Shown: in pieces, positions 6,775 to 13,926 of the stretch
Position numbering within the stretch: position 1 is the first letter of the stretch
Layout: every line of letters starts with the position of its first letter
Assembly (NCBI GenBank): GCA_934090935.1
Contig: CAKOKD010000013.1
Span: 1-19,190 of the forward strand
Direction of reading: 5' to 3'
Length of the DNA: 19,190 nt
From: an uncultured Bacilli bacterium
GTDB taxonomy: Bacteria > Bacillota_I > Bacilli_A > RF39 > UBA660
The notes under the pieces: model-generated
Told to the model about the DNA's origin: nothing
Database searches by the model: none
The model's input: only the letters and a program-made list of their open reading frames with translations
Program-made: the position numbers and the translations under genes

Positions 6775-8709
6775 TTACATATGTTTTAAAGTTTGATCTT
6801 CATTAATAGCGTTTGAATTATTAACTACATCATTGCTTGTTTCTAACATAGCAATTAAATCATCACCTATTTTTTTTGTTTTTTGAATATTTTCTTTTGC
6901 ACGTTGCACTTCTTCTACGCTATGGTTTTGCCCAAAATTAGTTATACCAATTCCTTGTTGAATAGCTTGATTATTACTTGAAGTGTTTAAGCTTGTATCA
7001 GATAATGATATTGAATCCATATTTTTTGTTGGAGTGGAATCAATTTCATTAACCAGATTTTGATATTCGCTTTGAATTTTTAATCTTGCTTTTTCGATCT
7101 CCATATTTATTTTTGCTTCTCTTACTTTTGATTTTAAATCAGAATCTAATTTCACTTGTTCTATTTCGTCTACTACTTGAGTATCATTTCTTACTTGATC
7201 TAAATTTTTTCTTGAATAACTGTCTAATCCCATATTATTACACCTCTTATCTTTTATTTTTTTTGATATTCCTGGAATATATTTCGTTTCTTCTAACCTA
7301 AATAATTCTGATTCAAATAACCTTATTAGTTCTTCATTATCATATTTGATTAGCTTATGTGTCATTGTATCATATAAATATTGAGTCGTATCTTGTTCAG
7401 CATTTATTATATCATTAGTATTAACCGAAAAAATTACTACTGGGTATTGATTTATGCCATCGTTTTTCCCTACAAAATTAATTGAAATATTCCATTGAAG
7501 TTCACTTTGTGAAAAATATTTGTGTTTTAAATAAGTAATGTAAGATATAAAATCAACTCCTTGTGCAGATATGTTCGTTATATCATTAAAAAGTTGTTTT
7601 AATCTTTCTGTTAGTGGCAATTCAAGAACGTCATCAGTATATTCTTTAAAATCATTATTTCTTTCAAATTTACTATATACTGTTTTCAATGCAGATTCAA
7701 AAATAAATTTTTCATGCTCATTTATATTTTCACATTTTATTCCATTTAAACTATTACCCATCTTTGCATTAATAAGATCACCATTTAAAACTGAAATTGT
7801 AGAGTCGGCACTAATAATAATATTATCAACATTATATTCTATAGTAGCATGATTATCTTTAAAACTGCTAACATACAATTTACTTTTTTCATCTTCATCC
7901 CAATAAAAATCCGTGCTAACACTTGTCTTTATACCTATTTCTTCCAATAGTTCCGAATACAAAGTTACAAATTCATAACATATGGCATTTGGATTCTGAC
8001 TTGTAATCTTTCGTAAATTAGAAAAATCCTCGTGTTGTTGAAGGAATTGTTTGCTATTAACATAATAAGAATTATCATATGAAAGAATTTGACATAGTTT
8101 GATATAAAGATATATGCTCTTTTCTAACTTTGTATAATCACTTGGGATTGAAGCGATAATTTCATTTTTTAATTCATCATCCATTAATTTTTTTTCAGAA
8201 AGTGGATTATGTTTTTTTCTTTTCATTAATTCATTTTCTTTTTTATTAACAAAATCTTTTGTTATATATTTTTTTAAAGTTTCTTTAACTCTCTCATCAA
8301 TTAATTTATCTTCCATAAAAGAATTATTTTTAGATAATAATGCATATGCTATTTCTATGTGAGATAACAAAAGATTTCCACTAAATAGACTATTTATAAA
8401 TTCATCATTTAAATTTTTTACTTTTAATTGCTTTATTTTATCTATTGTATATTCTTTTTTTAATTCTTCTGATGCATATTCTACTAATGCATTATATTTT
8501 TCTTTATACTTTTCTTTATAATCGCCATTTAAAAATTCTTTAACAACTATGAAATCAGATTCATCAAGACTTTGTTTATTATATAATTTATTTAAAACGC
8601 CATCAAACATTCTTATATCAAACACTTGCTTTAACTGATTGATTTGAGGAGTTTTAGATATACTATGTTTTTCTTCTATTGAAGAATTACTATCCCATAT
8701 TTCGCTCAT
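6775..8709 (-). CDS. Transglutaminase-like Cys-His-Asp protein with Q/N-rich coiled-coil tail
   Basis: A 644-residue protein with no signal peptide. Residues 1-190 are charged and helical. Residues ~190-330 look like a transglutaminase/papain-like core: AICYEFVTLYSELLEEIGI (candidate nucleophile C244), then NHATIEYN (H287) and IISADSTIS (D302), in the spacing and hydrophobic pattern of the TGc family (C before a helix, H and D on following strands). Residues ~380-500 form an additional domain of mixed composition; ~515-570 are predicted coiled coil (AKINMEIEKARLKIQ), and the last ~70 residues are Asn/Gln/Ser-rich. The start ATG 8709 has GGGAGG 5 bases upstream. Such domains act as proteases, crosslinkers or deamidases, and the reaction here is unknown. 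It lies 89 bases after a 31-codon gene and before the DHH gene, probably in one transcript. Confidence 0.75.
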   Translation of the reverse strand: MSEIWDSNSSIEEKHSISKTPQINQLKQVFDIRMFDGVLNKLYNKQSLDESDFIVVKEFLNGDYKEKYKEKYNALVEYASEELKKEYTIDKIKQLKVKNLNDEFINSLFSGNLLLSHIEIAYALLSKNNSFMEDKLIDERVKETLKKYITKDFVNKKENELMKRKKHNPLSEKKLMDDELKNEIIASIPSDYTKLEKSIYLYIKLCQILSYDNSYYVNSKQFLQQHEDFSNLRKITSQNPNAICYEFVTLYSELLEEIGIKTSVSTDFYWDEDEKSKLYVSSFKDNHATIEYNVDNIIISADSTISVLNGDLINAKMGNSLNGIKCENINEHEKFIFESALKTVYSKFERNNDFKEYTDDVLELPLTERLKQLFNDITNISAQGVDFISYITYLKHKYFSQSELQWNISINFVGKNDGINQYPVVIFSVNTNDIINAEQDTTQYLYDTMTHKLIKYDNEELIRLFESELFRLEETKYIPGISKKIKDKRCNNMGLDSYSRKNLDQVRNDTQVVDEIEQVKLDSDLKSKVREAKINMEIEKARLKIQSEYQNLVNEIDSTPTKNMDSISLSDTSLNTSSNNQAIQQGIGITNFGQNHSVEEVQRAKENIQKTKKIGDDLIAMLETSNDVVNNSNAINEDQTLKHM

Positions 8710-8798
8710 GTAAACCTCCCTGATATTATTTTATACACATATATGTTATCATATTTTTAAATCTAAATCATATAAATTCACTATTTTATGTAAACTTC

Positions 8799-8894
8799 TT
8801 AGTTATCAATATTATCTTTCACATTTAAAATTGTATCTTTCCATTTTGAATTTTTTTGTGATAATGGATATAAAACACCAAGTGGAAAATACAT
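8799..8894 (-). CDS. 31-residue peptide gene downstream of the ABC exporter
   Basis: ATG 8894-8892 is preceded by a perfect AGGAGG (8905-8900) with a 5-base spacer, and the frame runs 31 codons to TAA at 8799. The peptide starts MYFPLGVLYPLSQKN and continues SKWKDTILNVKDNIDN. It has a hydrophobic/Pro N-terminal half and a charged C-terminal half, no Cys, and no secretion signal of the usual type. It begins 67 bases after the stop of the ABC transporter and ends 89 bases before the next gene. Placement beside an exporter fits a small exported peptide, a RiPP-like precursor, or a small membrane/regulatory protein, but no modifying enzyme is nearby. I do not recognise the sequence. The Shine-Dalgarno is among the best in the window, which is the main argument that it is translated. 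Confidence 0.6.
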   Translation of the reverse strand: MYFPLGVLYPLSQKNSKWKDTILNVKDNIDN

Positions 8895-8903
8895 TTTTAC
8901 CTC

Positions 8904-8923
8904 CTAACTAAAAATTTAGCTAA
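8904..8923 (-). promoter_or_regulatory. Hairpin abutting the ribosome binding site of the small peptide gene
   Basis: CTAACTAAA (8904-8912) and TTTAGCTAA (8915-8923) form a 9-bp stem with two G-U pairs; the innermost pair must open to make a loop. The inner end overlaps the last bases of AGGAGG (8905-8900). It may modulate translation of the peptide or mark an mRNA end between it and the transporter. No U-run follows, so it is not a clear terminator. Confidence 0.35.
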
Positions 8924-8961
8924 TTATTTATTGAATTAAAATATACAAAAAATAACACCAG

Positions 8962-10563
8962 CTAAGCATTGTCTTTTAATAATAATTTATGATTATCAAA
9001 ATAATAGAATTTATTACATATTTCATTTATTTTTTCATTATGTGTTGCAATTATTAAAGTTTTATCTTTAAAATATTTTAATATAAAATTCACGACTATT
9101 TCTTCGGTGTGCTTATCCAAATTAGACGTAGGTTCATCTAAAATATAAACATCTTTCCCCATTAGATAGCTTCTTAAAATATTTATTCTTCTCTTTTGAC
9201 CTGTTGAAAGTTTTAATCCTTTTTCACCTACTATAGTATATATTCCATCTTCAAACATTAAGATCTCATCTAATTCTAATTCTTTTAAATAATTTGCTAT
9301 TTCCTCATCTGAAATATTTTTGTCTAAACATAAATTTTCTTTTATAGTCATATCAAACAATTCGATTTCTTGACTTACAACACCTATGTCTAGCCTATAT
9401 TTTCTCATATCATTTTCATCTATTTTAGCCTGTCCTTTATAGGTAGTTATATTGCCTAAAATCAAATTTATTAGAGATGTTTTTCCTTGACCAGATTTCC
9501 CAGTTATCGAAATTTTATCCTTCTTTTTTATTAACATATTATCAACTTTAATATAAAAATTAGATTCTTTATATTTTAATTCTATATTTGATAACTCTAT
9601 TTTGTTAAAATTAGTTAATACTTCTCTTTCATCTAAATTGCTAAATAATTGAATACATTTTTTCTTTAATGCTTTTAATTCAAAACCGCTTACTATCGTT
9701 CCAGATAATTCATCAAAGATAAATCCCATTTCTAAATAAATAGAAATGTAAAATGTAATTATTCCTAGAGTATCAATTCCATTAGATAAATCTATAACAG
9801 CTTTTATAATTGCTAACGCAAAAGGTATCACGATTAAGATATTTCTTATAAACTCTTCTAATGAATAGCATTTGACATACTTGTTTTGCTTTTTATAACA
9901 TTCATTTCCCTTTTTTAATATAATTTTTTCAAAATATTTGTTATCATTTAATGCTTTTACAGTTCTAATATTACTGATAAAGTCTTGATACACGGATGAA
10001 TATTCATAATCTTTATCATATAATTCCTCAACATATTTATTGGATTTTTTTAATATATATATACTTGTCATTACACATAAAACGCTTAACACCAATGACA
10101 CTACAAATAGAATTTTTGATTGTTGAAACACAGTGAAAAAGAAAAATCCAAATGATAATAATATGCCTGTATATTCTGCACTCAAAATCTTTTGAACTAA
10201 TTCAGATATTTTTCCGATTATATTTTCTAAATACCCTGTTTGATACTTTGCTAAGGTTTCTACCGGCACTTTAGTTAGTTTTTTATAATATTCTAAAGAT
10301 TGAACATTGGAATACTCATATAAATAATTATCCCTAACTTTTCTTTCCAAATATAATATAAAACATCTAAGTGTTTTAGAAACAATAAAAATTGATGCAA
10401 CTATTATTGCTTTTTCAAGAGTAAAAGGCATGGTTAAGAAAATGGCAAAAGTATAAGGGATAACGTAGTAAATGAAATCTAAAAAAGCTTCTATGAATAA
10501 ACATAAAGAAATTTTCTTTTTATCCAATAAACCAAATATAAAATTGACGTTGTTTTTTTTCAT
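8962..10563 (-). CDS. ABC-type exporter, fused permease and ATPase
   Basis: A 533-residue half-transporter of the type-IV (ABCB-like) exporter class. The permease (1-300) has about six hydrophobic segments, including ~20-45, 50-70, 130-150, 152-170, 240-260 and 265-285. The ATPase has Walker A GKSGQGKTS (355-363), a Q-loop (VVSQE, ~396-400), signature LSTGQ (452-456, for LSGGQ), Walker B DVYILDEPTS (471-480) with catalytic E477, and switch His508. There is no N-terminal C39 peptidase. ATG 10581 is in frame, but ATG 10563 is preferred because AAGGAG lies 9 bases upstream of it. It functions as a dimer in the membrane; the substrate is unknown, though the small peptide gene right behind it is a candidate. 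No second half-transporter is adjacent, so a homodimer is likely. Confidence 0.92.
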   Translation of the reverse strand: MKKNNVNFIFGLLDKKKISLCLFIEAFLDFIYYVIPYTFAIFLTMPFTLEKAIIVASIFIVSKTLRCFILYLERKVRDNYLYEYSNVQSLEYYKKLTKVPVETLAKYQTGYLENIIGKISELVQKILSAEYTGILLSFGFFFFTVFQQSKILFVVSLVLSVLCVMTSIYILKKSNKYVEELYDKDYEYSSVYQDFISNIRTVKALNDNKYFEKIILKKGNECYKKQNKYVKCYSLEEFIRNILIVIPFALAIIKAVIDLSNGIDTLGIITFYISIYLEMGFIFDELSGTIVSGFELKALKKKCIQLFSNLDEREVLTNFNKIELSNIELKYKESNFYIKVDNMLIKKKDKISITGKSGQGKTSLINLILGNITTYKGQAKIDENDMRKYRLDIGVVSQEIELFDMTIKENLCLDKNISDEEIANYLKELELDEILMFEDGIYTIVGEKGLKLSTGQKRRINILRSYLMGKDVYILDEPTSNLDKHTEEIVVNFILKYFKDKTLIIATHNEKINEICNKFYYFDNHKLLLKDNA

Positions 10564-10602
10564 ACTACTAATCTCCTTCATTTAGTATTTTCTCGTAAAT
10601 AA

Positions 10603-10608
10603 ATTATA
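10603..10608 (-). promoter_or_regulatory. Putative -10 box for the ABC exporter gene
   Basis: The minus strand reads TATAAT about 40 bases before ATG 10563. Only a weak -35 (TAGAAA-like) is visible. It lies in the divergent region shared with the 10706 gene. Confidence 0.4.
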
Positions 10609-10665
10609 CTATAATTAGACATCTTTTTCTATAATCTCATGGAATTGTGATAAAAATAGACATCA

Positions 10666-10694
10666 TTTTCAATGAAGATAAAATATGATAAAAT
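10666..10694 (+). promoter_or_regulatory. Putative promoter for the deoxyribosyltransferase-like / Nudix pair
   Basis: TTTTCA (10666-10671), a 17-base spacer, and TAAAAT (10689-10694) with an upstream TG (extended -10, TGATAAAAT). Transcription would begin near 10701, only about five bases before ATG 10706, so the message may be nearly leaderless. Confidence 0.4.
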
Positions 10695-10705
10695 ATATTT
10701 TATTT

Positions 10706-11112
10706 ATGAAAAAGATTGTTATTTCTGGTAGCAGTAAATTGCAAGATAAAGTAAATTACTGGTTAGAATATTTTAAAAACAAGAATTATATTATTTTAGA
10801 TTATCCAAAACTTATTAAACAAGAAAACTATGAAAAAGAATTACCAGAAGTCTATGAACATTTTTATTCCTCTTTGGAAAATACAGATATATACTTCTTA
10901 ATGAATGAAGAAAAAAATGGAATTAAAGGATATATTGGTGCAAGTGCAATTGCAGAGTTAACCTATGTTGTAATTCTGAATTTAATTCATAATAAAATAT
11001 TGAAATTTATATTTTAAATATACCAAGTGAAGATGTTTCTTCATATGATGAAGTGAAGTTTTGGCTAGATATGGGATGGATAAAATTATTTAATAAGGAG
11101 GAAGATAAATGA
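10706..11112 (+). pseudogene. Nucleoside 2-deoxyribosyltransferase-like gene broken by a -1 frameshift
   Basis: The N-terminal frame reads MKKIVISGSSKLQDKVNYWL and later MNEEKNGIKGYIGASAIAEL, then runs into a stop at 11015-11017 with an unlikely tail. In the +1-shifted frame the text continues smoothly from 11004 as IYILNIPSEDVSSYDEVKF and then WLDMGWIKLFN, ending TGA 11110-11112. Adding one A to the AAAA at 10994-10997 restores a single ~135-residue protein (HNKNIEIYIL across the repair). The GSS, N.K.G..GYIGA..AEL pattern resembles nucleoside deoxyribosyltransferase-like Rossmann proteins; confidence in that name is moderate. ATG 10685 is also in frame but has no ribosome binding site, and ATG 10706 gives the expected beta-1 start. 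The repaired stop overlaps the Nudix start (ATGA), so the two were translationally coupled. A homopolymer sequencing error is an alternative to real decay. Confidence 0.65.
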
Positions 11113-11666
11113 ATTTTAAAGAACAAATAGAAAAGTACGTACCCTTTAATGAACAAGAAGAAAGAGATAAAGAGCAGTTTTTAAAATTTATAGACACGTT
11201 TAATGACGTACTAACTCGAGATAATATATTTGGACATTTTTCGGCTTCAGCTTTTGTTGTAAATAAGAATAAAAACAAGATGGTGGTAGTATATCACAAT
11301 ATAAACGATGGTTGGATTTACCCTGGTGGTCATGTAGATGGAGAAAGTGATTTTTTATCTGTTGCTATTCGTGAAGTTGAAGAAGAAACTGGTTTAAAAG
11401 TAAAGGTATTAGATAAATCAATCTTTTCAATACAATCAGCTCCAGTTAAAGGTCATGTAAAAAAAGGAAAATACGTTTCTGCGCATCTTCATCTTGATGT
11501 TGTATATTTACTGGAAGCGGATAAAACTCAACCTCTTATATTTAATGAAAGTGAAAGCAGTGGCGTAAAATGGATTCCTTTTGAATTAGCAGATGACAAG
11601 TCAATGTGCGATTTTATAAGACTGATCCATGAAAAACTAATAAATAAGTTATCTGAAAAATTATAA
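11109..11666 (+). CDS. Nudix hydrolase
   Basis: A 185-residue Nudix protein. The Nudix box is GGHVDGESDFLSVAI at 73-87 followed by REVEEETGL at 88-96. The REUxEExGU core with metal-binding Glu residues is intact, but the first conserved Glu of the box falls one residue early (E79, with S80 at the canonical place), as in the GGHxDGE subfamily. Residues 1-40 are a helical N-terminal extension. The enzyme should hydrolyse a nucleoside diphosphate linked to another moiety; the substrate is unknown. The start is ATG 11109, with AAGGAGG (11095-11101) 7 bases upstream inside the 3' end of the frameshifted gene. Its ATG overlaps that gene's repaired stop codon. A terminator follows at 11674. Confidence 0.92.
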   Translation: MNFKEQIEKYVPFNEQEERDKEQFLKFIDTFNDVLTRDNIFGHFSASAFVVNKNKNKMVVVYHNINDGWIYPGGHVDGESDFLSVAIREVEEETGLKVKVLDKSIFSIQSAPVKGHVKKGKYVSAHLHLDVVYLLEADKTQPLIFNESESSGVKWIPFELADDKSMCDFIRLIHEKLINKLSEKL

Positions 11667-11673
11667 TGATATT

Positions 11674-11699
11674 AAAACACAGAAATGTGTTTTTTTGTT
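11674..11699. terminator. Rho-independent terminator, likely shared by converging genes
   Basis: AAAACACA, tetraloop GAAA, TGTGTTTT (11674-11693), followed by a T-rich run on the plus strand. It lies 7 bases after the Nudix stop. Read leftward, the same hairpin ends in TTTTAAT and follows the YgjV-type gene, so it may serve both. Confidence 0.8.
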
Positions 11700-11731
11700 T
11701 TCTCGTAAGTTAATCTATATTTCCTTTAATT

Positions 11732-12220
11732 TTATTCCTTTACATCCAACTTATAAAAAGCCAATGCATTTGATATTATTAATATTACATCGGTAATGGA
11801 ACTTACATATGCTTTAACTAAAATATCATATATAAACCATAGGATAAAAACCAGTATAGAAAACAGTCTGATGTTTTTTTCTTTTTTATTCCAAGTTACT
11901 ATTGTATAAATTAAAGCTGCTAGTAAAGGAATAATACTTATAAATCCATTATATGTAATTAAACTGCTTATCGTATATAGCATCAAAAATAAAATTAGAA
12001 AAAAACTATTATTTGTTTTGGAAAATGCATATGCTCTAGTTGCTCCTAACAAGCTTATTAAACTTCCAGTATAAGCTCCTAATAAAAAATATTGTAGTAT
12101 GTCAAAAGAACTATCTAATATTTGAAAAAATAAAATTTGTTTTCTATTTTTTTGCCAAAAGCTAAACAATAAACACACTGACGAAAGAAAGGCAAATACC
12201 TGTGCTAATATAAAATTCAT
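11732..12220 (-). CDS. YgjV-family integral membrane protein
   Basis: A 162-residue protein with about six membrane segments (3-22, 38-57, 72-90, 93-110, 117-136, 140-156). The first helix, followed by SFWQKNRKQIL and then LQYFLLGAYTGSL...ATRAY, matches the YgjV (Imp-YgjV) family as I remember it. The role of the family is not established. ATG 12220 follows AAAGGAA by about 7 bases. The initiation region is identical for 23 bases to that of the Nudix-PurA/PurZ-like gene upstream on the same strand, 76 bases away, so the two may be co-transcribed. A -10-like TATAAT at 12251-12256 could also give it its own transcript. Confidence 0.75.
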   Translation of the reverse strand: MNFILAQVFAFLSSVCLLFSFWQKNRKQILFFQILDSSFDILQYFLLGAYTGSLISLLGATRAYAFSKTNNSFFLILFLMLYTISSLITYNGFISIIPLLAALIYTIVTWNKKEKNIRLFSILVFILWFIYDILVKAYVSSITDVILIISNALAFYKLDVKE

Positions 12221-12237
12221 ATATATATTCCTTTCTA
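12215..12237 (-). repeat. Translation-initiation region duplicated at 13833-13855
   Basis: The 23 bases covering TAGAAAGGAATATATATATG plus the next three bases are identical before the YgjV-type gene (12215-12237) and before the Nudix-PurA/PurZ-like gene (13833-13855). Similarity stops right outside the block in both directions. It includes the Shine-Dalgarno and the start codon of both genes. Confidence 0.8.
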
Positions 12238-12250
12238 GATTAATAATTAT

Positions 12251-12256
12251 ATTATA
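12251..12256 (-). promoter_or_regulatory. Possible -10 box for the YgjV-type gene
   Basis: The minus strand reads ACGATATAAT 31 bases before ATG 12220. No clear -35 is present. A T-rich stretch preceded by a weak AAAC/GTTT stem (~12268-12288) lies just upstream and might partly terminate transcripts from the fusion gene. Confidence 0.35.
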
Positions 12257-12296
12257 TCGTAAAAAAAGAAAAAAACATAAACTGTTTAATTCTCTC

Positions 12297-13838
12297 TTAA
12301 CGATTATCTCTTAAGTCTATTATATCGGATTCGCTTTCACCAGTTCCAATCATAGTAACTGGTACATGAGTTTCCTCCTCTATCTTCTTTATAAAATCTA
12401 ATACTTTCTTAGGAAGGTTCTTATAATCTCTACACTTGTATGCTTTCCAATCAATATATTGAGCAAAATTTAACACAATTTGTGTAGGTTGATTGATCAT
12501 AACGTTGTATTTTAATCTATTCCAATTCATTTCGAAGACTCTTCTTACTTTTTTTGTTATAGTGGTGTATTCTTCAAGTTCAATATCACAACCGCTTCTC
12601 TTTTTTACTTCTTCCCAGGAAATTTCTTTACTTCCTGCATAATCGCCACTATAAATTTCAACGCCAATGTTAGTTTTATTGCTTATTCTAATTGGATATG
12701 GTCTAATAATCATGATTATTTCTTTTACTTTAAATGGGCTACAACCGGCATCTGCTATAAGTTGACTTGCACTACACATTCTACTTGTAACGTTTGGGTA
12801 ATCAAGTCCATAGTTAATATCTAGATCTTGTCCTTGTGCACCTTCTATTAAAATATCTTCAGTACAATCATTAATCATTGTTGCAGTATCTGCTATTTCA
12901 ATTTTATTTTTCATATCATCGGGAAGTGTTTTAAAATAATCTTTTGCTAAAATAATACCAGGTTTTCTAATTATTTTTTCTGCTTGTGCCATTCCGCATC
13001 CTTTAAATGTAGAACCACTTTTTATTATTCTTTTTTCATCTTCACGATGCTTGTTTTGAATTATCATTGCTCTTGGATTTATATAAATTTTTCTATCTCC
13101 AATTAAAGCAGAATATTTTCTAATTTCATCAAACAATATTTCCGGTGTTATAACAGAACCAGCATTTAAAACTAATTTACAATTTGAATTTAACATCGCC
13201 ATAGGTAAATGACTAACGACAATTTTTACTCCATTATCATCTACAAATGAGTGCCCAGCATTGCTTGACCAACTATTTGTAGATATAGAAAAATTATTAT
13301 GTTTAGCCAAATAGCCACAAATTTTGCCTTTTCCACAACTTCCAGCTTGTCCGTCTATTACAATAGTAATGTTTTTATTGTTTTTAAAACTCTTATCATT
13401 TGTTCTATCATAGAACTTTTTAACATTTTCTAAATCAAATATTTCTTTAACAAATTGATTTAAATTTGAAAATCCTGCGATTTTATTATCATATGAATTC
13501 ATAACAAAATCGATATTTTTCCATTCATAATGTCCTTCTCTATTATCATCTATATCGATATCATCAACACAGTCATATATAACATTTAATTTTGTACCAC
13601 TATTTTGATTATTTTCTATTGGATAAACACAAGTTACTAATAGTTTAGGGTTATTCATATGAATTCCTGTTTCTTCAAGAGTTTCTCTTATTGCTGCTTC
13701 AATTGGAGTCTCTCCATTTTCTATTTTCCCTCCAATTCCATTCCAACATTCTTTGTAAGGATTTTTATTTCTTTTAACAAGAAGTATTTTACTATAATCT
13801 TTGTTAAATAGCATTATAACAACATAATTTTTATTCAT
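12297..13838 (-). CDS. Nudix - adenylosuccinate synthetase-like fusion with PurZ-type Ser in the active site
   Basis: A 513-residue two-domain enzyme. Residues 1-135 are a Nudix domain with CWNGIGGK (31-38), as in MTH1-like purine dNTPases, and a complete box: G37, E43, R51-E52, E55-E56, G58. Residues ~155-513 follow the PurA order: phosphate loop GSCGKGK (166-172), NAGHS with His196, SHLPMAML, NAGSVITPEILFDEI, GSTFKGCGMAQAEKIIRK, EGAQGQDLDINYG (332-344), TTITKKVRR (425-433) and the PurA-like end PVTMIGTG (493-500). PurA has Asp in GDEGKGK (Asp13 in E. coli); here it is Ser167 (codon AGT). PurZ of 2-aminoadenine phages is reported to carry Ser there and to use dGMP. The ~360-residue length also fits PurZ/archaeal forms rather than ~430-residue bacterial PurA. 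I infer a (d)GTP to (d)GMP to N6-succino-2-amino-(d)AMP enzyme; this is not proven. The start is ATG 13838 after AAAGGAA. Confidence 0.85.
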   Translation of the reverse strand: MNKNYVVIMLFNKDYSKILLVKRNKNPYKECWNGIGGKIENGETPIEAAIRETLEETGIHMNNPKLLVTCVYPIENNQNSGTKLNVIYDCVDDIDIDDNREGHYEWKNIDFVMNSYDNKIAGFSNLNQFVKEIFDLENVKKFYDRTNDKSFKNNKNITIVIDGQAGSCGKGKICGYLAKHNNFSISTNSWSSNAGHSFVDDNGVKIVVSHLPMAMLNSNCKLVLNAGSVITPEILFDEIRKYSALIGDRKIYINPRAMIIQNKHREDEKRIIKSGSTFKGCGMAQAEKIIRKPGIILAKDYFKTLPDDMKNKIEIADTATMINDCTEDILIEGAQGQDLDINYGLDYPNVTSRMCSASQLIADAGCSPFKVKEIIMIIRPYPIRISNKTNIGVEIYSGDYAGSKEISWEEVKKRSGCDIELEEYTTITKKVRRVFEMNWNRLKYNVMINQPTQIVLNFAQYIDWKAYKCRDYKNLPKKVLDFIKKIEEETHVPVTMIGTGESESDIIDLRDNR

Positions 13839-13926
13839 ATATATATTCCTTTCTACATCTTAAGTATTTTCTAATAATATAGTTATTTAACTTCTAGTAC
13901 TTTAAACCTCTTTTTATCCTCTTTAA

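Noticed and set aside
8838..8853. KNSKW in the 31-residue peptide fits the K-x-x-x-W spacing of streptide-type RiPP precursors
   Set aside because: Any short Lys-rich peptide with one Trp can match, and no radical-SAM enzyme is present in the window.
10685..10705. ATG 10685 as start of the deoxyribosyltransferase-like gene
   Set aside because: No Shine-Dalgarno; it overlaps the likely -10 box; homologous text begins at MKKIVISGSS (10706).
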